Positions 41,678 through 51,145 of a stretch of 64,000 bases of DNA are shown piece after piece. The stretch covers positions 1-64,000 of the forward strand of contig CAYJKY010000001.1 of assembly GCA_964370825.1 (NCBI GenBank). The letters are read 5' to 3'. Under the pieces are notes generated by a model. It saw only the letters and a list, made by a program, of their open reading frames with translations, was not told the origin of the DNA and did not search any database. Source of the DNA: CAYJBH01 sp964370825 (GTDB lineage: Bacteria > Bacillota > Clostridia > Oscillospirales > Ruminococcaceae). How positions within the stretch are numbered: position 1 is the first letter of the stretch; the number at the start of each line of letters is the position of its first letter. Made by a program: the position numbers and the translations under genes.

Positions 41678-44185
41678 CTATTTCACTGTAATTTCAGCAA
41701 TGTCTATACTTCCGCTGATTACGTTTACAAAGGGGGTACCGTCCTTTATTCCGACGTTTGCATATCCGCTGTCGGTGGAGAGGAAGGATGTGAAATCGCC
41801 CTTAATCTGTGGTGCGATGGTTAGCTTTTTTGTGTAGGCATCGTAGCGAATACCGGTGTAAGCCTCTATCAGTGCATAGGAGGCGAGTGCCCTTGCGTAC
41901 CAGTGTCCACACTCATACTCATCGTAGGGGTTGCGCACCTCGCCGTTGTATCGACTGCGAACAGCCTTCACAATATCAAGTCCCTTTTCGGTTTCTCCCA
42001 TGTAGATTAGGTGGGCAGCTACCTGATATTCAATACCTGTCCATACCTCGTCACTGTACACAAATGGAAGTGCAGGTTTGTTGCCGTTCGGCCAGCTACA
42101 AAGAAGTAGTCCTGCCTCGTCCGCCATGCAGTATCCGGGGCGCTGTGGGTTTGCATGCTCCGAAAGGTCGGTCTTGAAATTGTATTTATAAATACTGTTT
42201 AGATGGGTGGTTATACGATCGCCGTTACCGACAATGCCAAGTCCGCTGACCTGTGCCATCCAGAAACCGAGCACTCCGTCGGATATACAACCGGTGCCAT
42301 ACTGGTATTTCGGACCGTATTTTTTAACCAACTCTACAGCTTCGGGCGAGATGAAGTCGTTTAACGCCTCGGTACCTGCCTCCGGCAGCTTTGCCTCTAA
42401 TGTCTCCCACTCTACCTGCTGGTAGTAGTATTCGCCGTTGTAAAGATTATCGTCGAGATATTTGATTCCCTTATCCATCAGCTCGGCATATTCCGCAGTG
42501 TCTTCGCCCAATATTTTTCCTATCTCTACCATCGCTTTTAATGCACCGATATAGAAGGAGGAGCACATTCCATCTACACCCCAAAACTCAATGTCATAGG
42601 TGTTGTGATGGGGCTCTCTTAAAACGCCCTCACGCTTTTTATCCCAGGTGGTTATGCAGTAGTTGAGTGAGGATTTTGCAGCCTGCCAATATCCACGTAG
42701 CCAGTCGATATCACCGCAAATTAAAAAGTCGCGGTACAGCTTTATTATTCCGCCGAGCTGTCCGTCCGAGGCGGCATGGAAGCTGTGGTCACACGCACCG
42801 ATTGGCAGTGATGCACGGAAGTTTTGATGCCCTCTTTCGTCCTGCGAGTCCACAAACTCGGTCTCTCTCATGCTACGCTCAAGATCGGGGAAGAGGTGAC
42901 ATATAGCCTGTGCGTAGTTCCAAACATGGGTACAGCTTCCTGAACAACAGCCACAGCTGTCACAACAGCCTTCCCACGCCCACAACCTGCCGTCGGTCTG
43001 GCGCAGAATGGTGGGTGACTTTATTATGGTGAGGTTTGCGGCAATAGCCTCGATTGCTTCACTCGGCAGTGTCATTGCATAAAAAGCGTCGGCAAATTTT
43101 CTACTCTCGTTGTAAAGACGGTCACGGTTTTTAGAGAGGAAATCACTCGTCTCGTCGATGGAGGAGAACACCGAGGAATACCAAGGCTTATATCTCTCGA
43201 GTGACAGATCAATCTCCTCGGAACAGCAACCGTGTAGGCAGGCTTTTTTATCCTCAAAGTCATGTCCGATACGTAGCTTTGAATCCGGCACGTACCAGCA
43301 GGTGTTTAGCGTAATTGTTTTGCTCTCGCCGGGTTGTAGTGTAAACTCAACTGCAAGCGATCCGCCGGGTACCGTTGCACCGGGAATATGCTCTGCCTTG
43401 CCTACCATTTTTCCGTCGTTTGATTTTTGAACGGCACGGCCCGCCTCGATGTCGTTCCACAGCATTGTCAGTGTATCAAACCAACCACCACGGAACATTG
43501 CGGTGTTAACCTTAACATCCTCGTCGTCGATAAAGGCACTGTAATGACCCTGCGACCAAGGATGCTCGGCAACGGCATCCTGTGACAGTGTAAAGCCGTT
43601 TTCCTTAGCGGTTACATAAAAACCTTCGTTTTCAACCGACATAAAGTTCATGCTACTGTAGTAGTATACAGCGTCTACAGGTTTGTCGGTGGTGTTTTTA
43701 AAGGTGTAGCAGATAACTGCAAAGGGGTAGGAGGAGTCGTCGGTGTTTGTCGGGGTGAAGGGACTCCATGCCGAGAGTGAGGTTTCAAGCGGAAACTTCT
43801 CGTCTGCAAAGGATATATTTGCAAAGGGGAATTCGGCGTAAAACTCTGCCGATTTAAAGCGTGGTAGACCATAGGCTTTACCCTGTGAACCGTTTGCCTT
43901 GGTGAGGTTAAGTTCGTTTTTCGGTTTTCCCTGCAACGGTGAGAGTGCGCCGCCGAATATTTTATACTTCGGAACAGGCCCCTCGATAACACGGCTTTTG
44001 TTCTGCTCGCCCTTTACAGTAACGGCAGAAAACATGGTCGGCTCTAAGTTGGTGTCAGGTGCGTTGCGGATGGAAAAGCCGGAGAATGAGCCGTTGCCCT
44101 CAATGTTGTACATTCCGGCACCAATTCCGCCAAGGGGAAAGCCTACAAAGGTAAGGTTTTTGTCGGTGAACTTTCTGTGTTTCAT
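41678..44185 (-). CDS. GH116-type beta-glycosidase (non-lysosomal glucosylceramidase family)
   Basis: An 835-residue protein with the family's two domains: an N-terminal beta-sandwich that opens with FVGFPLGGIGAGM (about residue 14), and a C-terminal alpha/alpha barrel (DUF608). The barrel segment GRLWAWEGC and SCTHVWNYAQ (about 400-425) is typical; the short stretch between them is very cysteine-rich (six cysteines in CCDSCGCCSGSC). NTYDIEFWG (about 530) and the Asp of MADEAG are candidate catalytic residues. Bacterial members cut beta-glucosides or beta-xylosides. No signal peptide is present. It is the last gene of the MalFG-type importer operon, read as binding protein, permeases, propeller, GH116. 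Confidence 0.88.
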   Translation of the reverse strand: MKHRKFTDKNLTFVGFPLGGIGAGMYNIEGNGSFSGFSIRNAPDTNLEPTMFSAVTVKGEQNKSRVIEGPVPKYKIFGGALSPLQGKPKNELNLTKANGSQGKAYGLPRFKSAEFYAEFPFANISFADEKFPLETSLSAWSPFTPTNTDDSSYPFAVICYTFKNTTDKPVDAVYYYSSMNFMSVENEGFYVTAKENGFTLSQDAVAEHPWSQGHYSAFIDDEDVKVNTAMFRGGWFDTLTMLWNDIEAGRAVQKSNDGKMVGKAEHIPGATVPGGSLAVEFTLQPGESKTITLNTCWYVPDSKLRIGHDFEDKKACLHGCCSEEIDLSLERYKPWYSSVFSSIDETSDFLSKNRDRLYNESRKFADAFYAMTLPSEAIEAIAANLTIIKSPTILRQTDGRLWAWEGCCDSCGCCSGSCTHVWNYAQAICHLFPDLERSMRETEFVDSQDERGHQNFRASLPIGACDHSFHAASDGQLGGIIKLYRDFLICGDIDWLRGYWQAAKSSLNYCITTWDKKREGVLREPHHNTYDIEFWGVDGMCSSFYIGALKAMVEIGKILGEDTAEYAELMDKGIKYLDDNLYNGEYYYQQVEWETLEAKLPEAGTEALNDFISPEAVELVKKYGPKYQYGTGCISDGVLGFWMAQVSGLGIVGNGDRITTHLNSIYKYNFKTDLSEHANPQRPGYCMADEAGLLLCSWPNGNKPALPFVYSDEVWTGIEYQVAAHLIYMGETEKGLDIVKAVRSRYNGEVRNPYDEYECGHWYARALASYALIEAYTGIRYDAYTKKLTIAPQIKGDFTSFLSTDSGYANVGIKDGTPFVNVISGSIDIAEITVK

Positions 44186-44211
44186 AATTATTTTCCTTTA
44201 ACTATAAAAAT

Positions 44212-45102
44212 TTATTTTAGGGTTAAGTCAGAGTCTGTCCAACACAGCTCGGATAGGTATAGCCCGTGTTCATTCAGAGCCTGGTCATCCTCAGGTCCAC
44301 AGCTCGTTATATACTCCTTATCGTCGACCGTGAAAATCTCACTGGCATGTCCATATAGGGTTGTGACCCTGTTTTCCGGCTTGAACTCGTCGAACCTGTT
44401 CGACACATAGACATGTGTCTCGTTGTACTGGTGGTGTGCGTAGGTGAAAAATAGGTAGTACAATCCATTTCGCTTAACTACGAAGGGGGATTCACAACCG
44501 CCCCAGTTCAGACCGTCCGAGAGCTGAAAACAATTTTTTGTGTCGGAGAGATCGGTGAAATCCTTTGTCACGGTAACTGATACAGCAGAACCACCCGGGT
44601 CGGGGTTGCATATGTATACGATGTAGTCATCGCCTTCCTTGATAATACACGGATCTCTTTTAGTATGACCAAGGTTTGTGAATATAGATTGATAGGAACG
44701 CTCAAAGTTATACAAGCTTTCCGAGTATGCAAACTCAAGAGCCCTCTTGCCATCTAAAAATGATTCGAAAATCATCATATATTTGCCAAGGTCGTCACGC
44801 CAAAATACATAGGGTGCGCCCACATATTCGGCACCGCCACGGTCATCTACGGCGAACCCAATAAACTCGAATCCCTGCTGATAAGGATTTTTAGAGACCG
44901 CATGTGAGATGTGTGGATGCCATGCATACAGCTGCTTATCAGGTTCGGGGTAGGGGTTGTTTATTCCGAAAAAGTGGTAAAAACCCTCATCATCCTTAAT
45001 TATGCAGTGGTCGTTTATATACCATTTTTTTTCATTAAGCAACACATTGGGTTGCATTACACATTTCATTGCACCCTTTAAATAGGGAACCTCTATTTTC
45101 AT
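44212..45102 (-). CDS. Beta-propeller glycosidase-like protein (GH43/GH32-like fold)
   Basis: A 296-residue protein with repeated blade segments (NDHCIIKDDEGFYHFFG, RDPCIIKEGDDYIVYIC, ESPFVVKRNGLYYLFFTYA). RDP and the ESPFV glutamate match the acidic positions used by GH43- and GH32-type enzymes. It is not closely similar to the propeller at 40651. There is no signal peptide. ATG at 45102 is chosen with AAGGAG about 9 bases upstream; an in-frame GTG at 45114 overlaps that site. It lies between the permeases and the GH116 gene in one operon. Confidence 0.75.
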   Translation of the reverse strand: MKIEVPYLKGAMKCVMQPNVLLNEKKWYINDHCIIKDDEGFYHFFGINNPYPEPDKQLYAWHPHISHAVSKNPYQQGFEFIGFAVDDRGGAEYVGAPYVFWRDDLGKYMMIFESFLDGKRALEFAYSESLYNFERSYQSIFTNLGHTKRDPCIIKEGDDYIVYICNPDPGGSAVSVTVTKDFTDLSDTKNCFQLSDGLNWGGCESPFVVKRNGLYYLFFTYAHHQYNETHVYVSNRFDEFKPENRVTTLYGHASEIFTVDDKEYITSCGPEDDQALNEHGLYLSELCWTDSDLTLK

Positions 45103-45125
45103 GTTTATGACCACTCCTTTTGTCG

Positions 45126-45959
45126 TTAGCTCTTTAAGCCGGATAGTGAAACACCACGTAGTAGTTGTTTTGAGAAAATAAGATAGATTACGGTGGGAAC
45201 TAGCAGTGACATGATAACTCCGGCGAGGATAACCGAAATGCTACCGTCACTTCTCATTCCGTTGAGAATACGAATACCAACCGGTATTGTCATCTGGTCA
45301 AGGTCGGACAGGTAGATTAACGGACCCATAAAGTTATTCCAAGAACCGAGGAAAGCCTGCAGTGTTGTAATGATGAGCACCGGTTTTGACATGGGTAGAA
45401 TGATTGTCAGATATATGCGAAACCTTCCGGCTCCATCTATGAATGCAGCCTCATCGTAACTTTTGGGAATAGTCATCATAAACTGGCGCTGTAAAAATAT
45501 TGCGAAGGGTGCAATGATTGCCGGTAAAACCAAGGAGTAGTAGCTACCTACCAACCCGAGTGCGTTGATGAACAGAAACACGGGAATCATGGTTGCCTGT
45601 GCGGGAATCATAACACCGGAGAGGAATATAACAAACAGGGTGTTGCGTCCTTTAAATTCCATTCTTGAAAATGTATATGCGGCAAGTGTTGTGGATACAA
45701 AACTTAACGACACTGCAAGGATAGCCACGATAAAGCTGTTTTGAATAAAAGTAACAAACGGAACTCTTTCAAACACCTCAAAGTAGTTTTCTATCTTAAA
45801 GGAGGTGGGGAAGAAACTTGGTGGCATATCAAAGGATTCACCGGGAGATCTGAGCGAGGTTGCAAGCATCCAACCAAAAGGCATGAGCATTAAAATACAC
45901 AACCCAAGCAAAAATGCACATAATATATATTGGGGTAGATTGTTTTTAAGTTTTAACAT
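45126..45959 (-). CDS. ABC sugar permease, MalG type
   Basis: A 277-residue CUT1-class permease with the EAA loop SYDEAAFIDGAGRFRIYLTIILP near residue 170 and the typical ending FSKQLLRGVSLSGLK. It pairs with the MalF-type permease upstream. No ATPase gene is near, so a shared MsmX-type ATPase is expected. RBS AAAGGAATGG is rather far (about 12 bases) from the ATG. Confidence 0.92.
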   Translation of the reverse strand: MLKLKNNLPQYILCAFLLGLCILMLMPFGWMLATSLRSPGESFDMPPSFFPTSFKIENYFEVFERVPFVTFIQNSFIVAILAVSLSFVSTTLAAYTFSRMEFKGRNTLFVIFLSGVMIPAQATMIPVFLFINALGLVGSYYSLVLPAIIAPFAIFLQRQFMMTIPKSYDEAAFIDGAGRFRIYLTIILPMSKPVLIITTLQAFLGSWNNFMGPLIYLSDLDQMTIPVGIRILNGMRSDGSISVILAGVIMSLLVPTVIYLIFSKQLLRGVSLSGLKS

Positions 45960-45987
45960 AATTTAATTACCATTCCTTTCAAGGTGT

Positions 45988-46932
45988 TTATTCGTATCCA
46001 TAGTTAACCCATTTGTTTTGGACGGTAAATTGAATTATGGTTATGGTTAGAATGATAAGGAATAACGAAAGTGCAACCGTAGCACCATAGCCGATGTTCA
46101 TGGAACGGAATGCCGTCTCATAGATATACACTGCGACTGATTTTGTAGCTGTACCGGGTCCGCCGTTCGTCAACAGGTAGGGCTCATCGAATATCTGGAA
46201 AACACCTATCAGATTAGTAATTATAACAAAAAACATCGTTGGGGTCAACAGTGGCAAAGTTATCTTGAAAAACGTTTTTGTGCTGGAAGCGCCGTCTATC
46301 TGTGCCGCCTCGTAGTATACGTCCGGTATGTTGGAAAGACCGATTATATAATATAGGAAGGTTGTTCCTATAAACTTCCAAAAGCTAAATATTGCGATGG
46401 TAACGTAAGCCATGTTAGGATCTGTTAGCCAACGGATATTCTCATAACCAAACTGACGGACATAATAGTTTAGTACGCCGGTATCGGTTGCGAAAATATA
46501 TCCCCAGGCTATGGCAACCGAGGCGGTGGTTATAATCGCAGGAAAGTATATGGAGTTGCGGAAAAAGGTGGATAAAAACTTTATCCTGACGCGTGATACA
46601 AGATATGCAAGCACTAAACCGCCTGCACAGTGTACAATCGGGAGTATCAGCAGGAACTTAAGTGTGTTTAGGAACACTATCGGTATCTGCGGATCGGATA
46701 AAAATCTTTTTATGTTAGCCATGCCGATAAATTCAGGAGGCTGTATCAGGTTGTAATCAACAAAGATAAGAACAAAGGAGAGAATTATCGGGCCGCCGAT
46801 AAAGCAGATAAAGCCGATAATGGAGGGGGATAAAAACAGATAGGCAAGCAAGGTGTCCTTTTTATGCTGTGCTCTTAGCCCGCCCTTTGGGGTGCGAGTT
46901 GCCTTGCTAGGTGCGGTGTTTGAGTTGTTCAT
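45988..46932 (-). CDS. ABC sugar permease, MalF/UgpA type
   Basis: A 314-residue CUT1-class permease. After a short cytoplasmic start rich in Lys and Arg come six membrane segments and the EAA loop YYEAAQIDGASSTKTFFKITLPLL near residue 205. It forms the channel with the MalG-type subunit 28 bases downstream. AGAGGAT precedes the ATG. Confidence 0.92.
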   Translation of the reverse strand: MNNSNTAPSKATRTPKGGLRAQHKKDTLLAYLFLSPSIIGFICFIGGPIILSFVLIFVDYNLIQPPEFIGMANIKRFLSDPQIPIVFLNTLKFLLILPIVHCAGGLVLAYLVSRVRIKFLSTFFRNSIYFPAIITTASVAIAWGYIFATDTGVLNYYVRQFGYENIRWLTDPNMAYVTIAIFSFWKFIGTTFLYYIIGLSNIPDVYYEAAQIDGASSTKTFFKITLPLLTPTMFFVIITNLIGVFQIFDEPYLLTNGGPGTATKSVAVYIYETAFRSMNIGYGATVALSLFLIILTITIIQFTVQNKWVNYGYE

Positions 46933-46963
46933 ATAGTAATCCTCTTTAGCGTTGGGGGGAATT

Positions 46964-46996
46964 CGTAAAAAAGCAGAGGCGGGGTAATCCCGCCCC
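46964..46996 (-). terminator. Partial terminator between binding protein and permeases
   Basis: On the minus strand GGCGGG and CCCGCC (plus coordinates 46978-46983 and 46989-46994) form a GC-rich stem followed by CTGCTTTTTTACG. It lies between the binding-protein gene and the permease genes of one operon and should let the binding protein be made in excess. Confidence 0.65.
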
Positions 46997-47023
46997 TACA
47001 TAGGTATCTTCTTTTTAATTTTA

Positions 47024-48415
47024 TTAGCTTGCGAGGATGCTGTCGATTTCCAGTGCTGCCGCATCAAGTGTAGACTGAACGTCTGAATTGTTTACAAAGA
47101 TTTCGGACATTGCACGGTCAACTACTATCTGTACATCTGCATATTTTACCGGGGAGTGTACAGCCTTGGAAATTTCAAAGCTTTCGAAGTAGATTTCTTT
47201 GTTTATCGGGTAGTCATAGTTATTGATGGAACGATCAGCAACTATCTTGTTACCGGGAATGTTACCTGCCGAGAGATATACATCCTGGTAGGTCTCGCTA
47301 CCTGCAAAGGCTGAGAATAATGCTGCATCGTCATACCTGTCGGTGCCTGATACAACTACAAGGCCGTCAATACCGAATACAGGTACTGTCTGTTCAAATT
47401 TGGGGTAGTACTGAAGAGCTACATCGGTGAACTCGTTGGTTACATAGCTGTTCATGGTCCATCTGCCGGCATAGATAATACCGATATCGCCGTCTATCAT
47501 CATCTGGGTGTAGTTTACGTTTGGCTCGGGGATAGGTGCATAGCCATACTCATGGATGATATCCTGCCAGAGTTGGAATACTTCTACAGATTCCGGCTCG
47601 TTGATGGTTGCCTTAGTGAAATCATCGTTAGTGTAGCCGACACCACCGTTGTTAAATATCCAGCCCTCAAATGCAAAATACGAGTTAGGTACCGAGGTGC
47701 CGTACTGCTTTGTGCCGTCCTCACGCTCTACTGTGAGTGCTTCAAGATATGTTAAGAAGTCATCGCCGTTCCACTCTTCGGTAGGGATTTCAAGACCTAC
47801 GTCTGCCAACATTGTTGTGTTAAGGTGGGCTACACAGTTATTCCATCCCATCGGGAAGGCAAGTACGTTTCCGTCAACCGAAAGAGTCTCTACAAATGCA
47901 GGCTCGTAAACACTGCTGTCGTTGAGAAGGTCGTTGTACTCGGGGTTTGCCTCAAGCCAAGGGTTAAGCGGCTCTGCAAGGCCGAGGTCGTAGAACAATT
48001 CGATACCCTCGATAGCAACTGTTGCAAGGTCAGGAGCATCTCCACCGGCTACCATTGTCTGAATTTTTGTGAAATACTCGCCCCAAGAGAAGTTAAGGGA
48101 GAGAACCTCAACCGGGATACCGTGCTCGTCGGTGAAAGGTTGAGCAGCGTTAAGGAATGTTTCCTGGTTAGAACCATCGGACAGTAATGTAACCAAAATG
48201 GGATCGCCTTCGCCACCGTTGGTAACGTTTCTAACACCACCTTCGGTGTCTTCCTCTGTTGCATCATCAGCAGCCTCGTCATCACCTTCATCGGTTGCTG
48301 TGTCCTCTGTGGTTGCGTCGGTTGTTGCGGGGGTTTCGCTCTCTTCCGGTGCACCACAGGCAACGAAGGTAAGCATCAGCAATCCTGCCAATAGTAAAGA
48401 AATCAGCTTTTTCAT
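47024..48415 (-). CDS. Sugar-binding lipoprotein of a MalFG-type importer
   Basis: A 463-residue family 1 solute-binding protein. The signal peptide ends in the lipobox FVAC, and Cys20 is the expected lipid-anchored residue. A Thr/Glu/Asp-rich linker follows (about 24-65). The body has the usual pattern of sugar-binding proteins (VTLLSDGSNQETFLNAAQPF and WNNCVAHLNTTML). AGGAGGATTTT precedes the ATG. It is the first gene of an operon with two permeases, a beta-propeller protein and GH116, and is divergent from a YesM/YesN two-component system. Confidence 0.9.
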   Translation of the reverse strand: MKKLISLLLAGLLMLTFVACGAPEESETPATTDATTEDTATDEGDDEAADDATEEDTEGGVRNVTNGGEGDPILVTLLSDGSNQETFLNAAQPFTDEHGIPVEVLSLNFSWGEYFTKIQTMVAGGDAPDLATVAIEGIELFYDLGLAEPLNPWLEANPEYNDLLNDSSVYEPAFVETLSVDGNVLAFPMGWNNCVAHLNTTMLADVGLEIPTEEWNGDDFLTYLEALTVEREDGTKQYGTSVPNSYFAFEGWIFNNGGVGYTNDDFTKATINEPESVEVFQLWQDIIHEYGYAPIPEPNVNYTQMMIDGDIGIIYAGRWTMNSYVTNEFTDVALQYYPKFEQTVPVFGIDGLVVVSGTDRYDDAALFSAFAGSETYQDVYLSAGNIPGNKIVADRSINNYDYPINKEIYFESFEISKAVHSPVKYADVQIVVDRAMSEIFVNNSDVQSTLDAAALEIDSILAS

Positions 48416-48463
48416 AAAATCCTCCTAATATTTATTTTGATATTGCGTACATCCAACATCATA

Positions 48464-48497
48464 TTGACATTTTACTTTTTATAGGATAAAATCACAA
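48464..48497. promoter_or_regulatory. Overlapping divergent promoters, importer versus two-component system
   Basis: Plus strand: TTGACA (48464-48469), 17 bases, TAAAAT (48487-48492). Minus strand: TTGTGA (48492-48497), 17 bases, TAAAAT (48469-48474). Each -10 touches the other's -35, and the whole is an imperfect inverted repeat. RNA polymerase cannot occupy both at once. Confidence 0.6.
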
Positions 48498-48570
48498 GTG
48501 AATAGTTTTGGTTTTTCGGTAATTTTGTTGCTTTAGTTTGTACGAATATATAACACGGTTAGGAGGAATT

Positions 48571-50382
48571 GTGCAAAATGCACAAGGAACTATAGTGAGA
48601 ATTCAGCATGTTGCTAATAAGGTCCGCCTGCCTATCGGACTTGTCTTGTTTATAATTATAACGACACTTATCAGTATACCGGTTATAGCAATGACAATTA
48701 TGGCTGTTACGGTTTCACGCAATACGGTAATCAAAAATTCACATACCGAGGCGATGGCGAACATGCTTTTAATTGAGGATGCAATTGAACGTAGGTTTTC
48801 CGAAGCACACGGGGTGATTGATGATCTGAGGGCAGATTATCTGTTTTTTGGTAGCGAAATACAGCTTGACAACTATAAAACTACCCTTGTGGAGGATTTT
48901 ATAATTTATGACCCTGAAACATTGAATACCATGTACAGCAACAGCTACTACTACAGAGGGAGCTTGTATTATAACTATGACTTTTTTAATGATGTAATAT
49001 CACTTTACGATAACTATACACGATCCGGTGCATATATCGGACAAAATATAGAATATTACGACTATGAAAATCAGATGATGCTAAGCTCGATGCATTTTAT
49101 CAATACGGTAGATGAGCAACGCTATGGGTTTTCCTTGATAAGCGAGCTGCATGGCGGTAAACTGCTGATTTCAATTATCAACCCCGATGCCATTATTGAA
49201 GGATTTGATGAGTTTTTTGACGCAAAAAACAACTATTTTATGTTAATATCGGGAACCGAAACGGTCTACACCTCTAATATATACGACAGGGTAAGTAACA
49301 CCCTACACGGACTTTCGGGTTACTCCGGAACCTATATAGACAACAACAGTAGTGAGATATATGAACTGGGCAACGAGAGTGTAATTATCACCAGCCACGA
49401 CACAAGCCTGTACGGGTTTACCTTGATGATGGCGACGCCGTATGAGTACATAGAAACTTTTTTGCAGGACACAAACAGAACGATATATACAATTTTTATC
49501 ATAACCATAGTCGCAGCGTTTTTTGTATCGATTATTATTGCTAACCAGATAAGTGCACCTATTGTAAGGCTAAAAAAATCGATGGAGCAGTTTGCAAAGG
49601 GTAGCATTATGATAAAATCCGAGAGCTTTGGCAACAACGAGTTAAGCGACCTTAACAGCAGTTTTAATAAAATGACCGAGGATATATCGTCACTCATTTT
49701 AAATCTTGACACACAAAAGGCATTGGTGGAAAATTATCGCCTTCGACTCACTAACGAGCAGGTCAACCCCCATTTTCTCTATAATGTGTTAGAGATGATT
49801 AACAGCTTGATAAATATTGGTATGTATGAACGTGCAAGCGAGGCGACCTATCGGCTTGCTAACTTTTACAGGGGTAGCCTAAGTGACGGTGCAGATATTA
49901 TCACCCTTGAGCGCGAGCAGAGTTTTTTGGCAGACTATATAGTGTTGCAAAAGATGCGTTATGTGGAAAAGCTCACTGCCGAGATAGAGATATCGCCTGA
50001 ACTGAACGAATACGCAATACCGAAACTTACCCTTCAACCGCTGGCGGAAAACTCCATCTACCACGGTATTCGCAAAAAGAAGGGTAAAGGCAATTTAAAG
50101 ATGTGCGTTACCAAGAAGGGCGACAGAATGGTTATCACGGTGGAGGACAATGGTATAGGCATGGGTGCAGAGAGAAAGAAGGAGCTACTCTCGCTAAACC
50201 GATTGGCACCGATAACCGAACATTTCGGACTCTCCTCAATACTTCATCGACTGAATTATCATTTTAACGGTGATGTTAAATTTGATCTTGATAGTGAAGA
50301 GGGAGAGTATACAATTATAAAAATTGATATACCGGCGGTTAGACCTGAGCAGTTTAAGGAGGGAAGATTTTGGAACAGTTAA
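48571..50382 (+). CDS. YesM/LytS-type sensor histidine kinase
   Basis: A 603-residue membrane sensor kinase. Two membrane helices (about residues 25-50 and 310-335) flank an extracellular sensing region. A HAMP linker (ISAPIVRLKKSMEQF) leads to the phospho-acceptor segment NEQVNPHFLYN with His401, then the ATPase domain (VEDNGIGMG). This kinase class usually controls sugar importers together with an AraC-type response regulator, which is exactly the next gene. GTG at 48571 is chosen because AGGAGG lies 4 bases upstream; a TTG at 48538 is in frame but lacks such a site. The stop overlaps the response regulator by 13 bases. Confidence 0.9.
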   Translation: MQNAQGTIVRIQHVANKVRLPIGLVLFIIITTLISIPVIAMTIMAVTVSRNTVIKNSHTEAMANMLLIEDAIERRFSEAHGVIDDLRADYLFFGSEIQLDNYKTTLVEDFIIYDPETLNTMYSNSYYYRGSLYYNYDFFNDVISLYDNYTRSGAYIGQNIEYYDYENQMMLSSMHFINTVDEQRYGFSLISELHGGKLLISIINPDAIIEGFDEFFDAKNNYFMLISGTETVYTSNIYDRVSNTLHGLSGYSGTYIDNNSSEIYELGNESVIITSHDTSLYGFTLMMATPYEYIETFLQDTNRTIYTIFIITIVAAFFVSIIIANQISAPIVRLKKSMEQFAKGSIMIKSESFGNNELSDLNSSFNKMTEDISSLILNLDTQKALVENYRLRLTNEQVNPHFLYNVLEMINSLINIGMYERASEATYRLANFYRGSLSDGADIITLEREQSFLADYIVLQKMRYVEKLTAEIEISPELNEYAIPKLTLQPLAENSIYHGIRKKKGKGNLKMCVTKKGDRMVITVEDNGIGMGAERKKELLSLNRLAPITEHFGLSSILHRLNYHFNGDVKFDLDSEEGEYTIIKIDIPAVRPEQFKEGRFWNS

Positions 50383-51137
50383 AGATAGCTGTAATAGATG
50401 ATGAATATTATTTTCGTATGTCTCTGATGAAAAGTATTGAGGAATTGTCCTTAGGTTTTGAAGTGAAAATCGTAGGTGATGCCTGTTGCGGTGAGGATGG
50501 AATAGAACTCATAAGGACTACAAAACCAGACATAGTGATGTTGGATATAAATATGCCTATGATGGACGGGCTCACAGTTTTAAAACTTTTAAGGGCTGAG
50601 GGTATAGACTGCCATGTGGTGATTATATCCGGATACGCAGATTTCGAATACGCAAAAAAAGCGATACCGCTTAATGTAAGCCAGTATCTACTCAAACCGC
50701 TGCAAAAAAGTGAGTTAAAGAGTGCAATTGTAAAGATTGTCGACGAAATAAAAAAACGTAGCATTGATGAGCCGGATGCAGAGGATAAAAAGACAAACCG
50801 CTCCTACAGTCCGGTTACAAACAGGGCGATAAAATATATAGAGGAAAATCTGCACGACAGCAACCTTTTAGTTTCTACAGTAGCGGAAAAATTAAATGTT
50901 AACTACAGCTACCTCTGCACCGTTTTTAAAAAGGACACCGAAAGTTCGTTGAACGAATACATTGTATCAAGGCGAATGGAAAAGGCAAAACAGCTGTTTG
51001 CCGAGGGTATACATAAGGTGTCCAGCGTTTCAAGGCAGCTCGGATATGCCGACCCATCATACTTCAGTAAGACATTTAAGCAAACCGAGGGTATGACACC
51101 ATCAGAATATCTGTCTAAAATCACATCGACTCTATAG
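50370..51137 (+). CDS. YesN-type response regulator with AraC DNA-binding domain
   Basis: A 255-residue regulator. The receiver domain (residues 1-125) has the acidic pair at Asp10-Asp11, the phospho-acceptor Asp59 in VMLDINMP and Lys in YLLKPLQ. Residues about 150-250 form the AraC double helix-turn-helix (VSTVAEKLNVNYSYLCTVFKK; VSSVSRQLGYADPSYFSKTFKQ). The start is TTG at 50370 with AAGGAGGG 6 bases upstream. It is expected to activate the divergent importer operon. It ends 8 bases from the convergent zinc-permease gene. Confidence 0.92.
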   Translation: MEQLKIAVIDDEYYFRMSLMKSIEELSLGFEVKIVGDACCGEDGIELIRTTKPDIVMLDINMPMMDGLTVLKLLRAEGIDCHVVIISGYADFEYAKKAIPLNVSQYLLKPLQKSELKSAIVKIVDEIKKRSIDEPDAEDKKTNRSYSPVTNRAIKYIEENLHDSNLLVSTVAEKLNVNYSYLCTVFKKDTESSLNEYIVSRRMEKAKQLFAEGIHKVSSVSRQLGYADPSYFSKTFKQTEGMTPSEYLSKITSTL

Positions 51138-51145
51138 CTTGTTTG

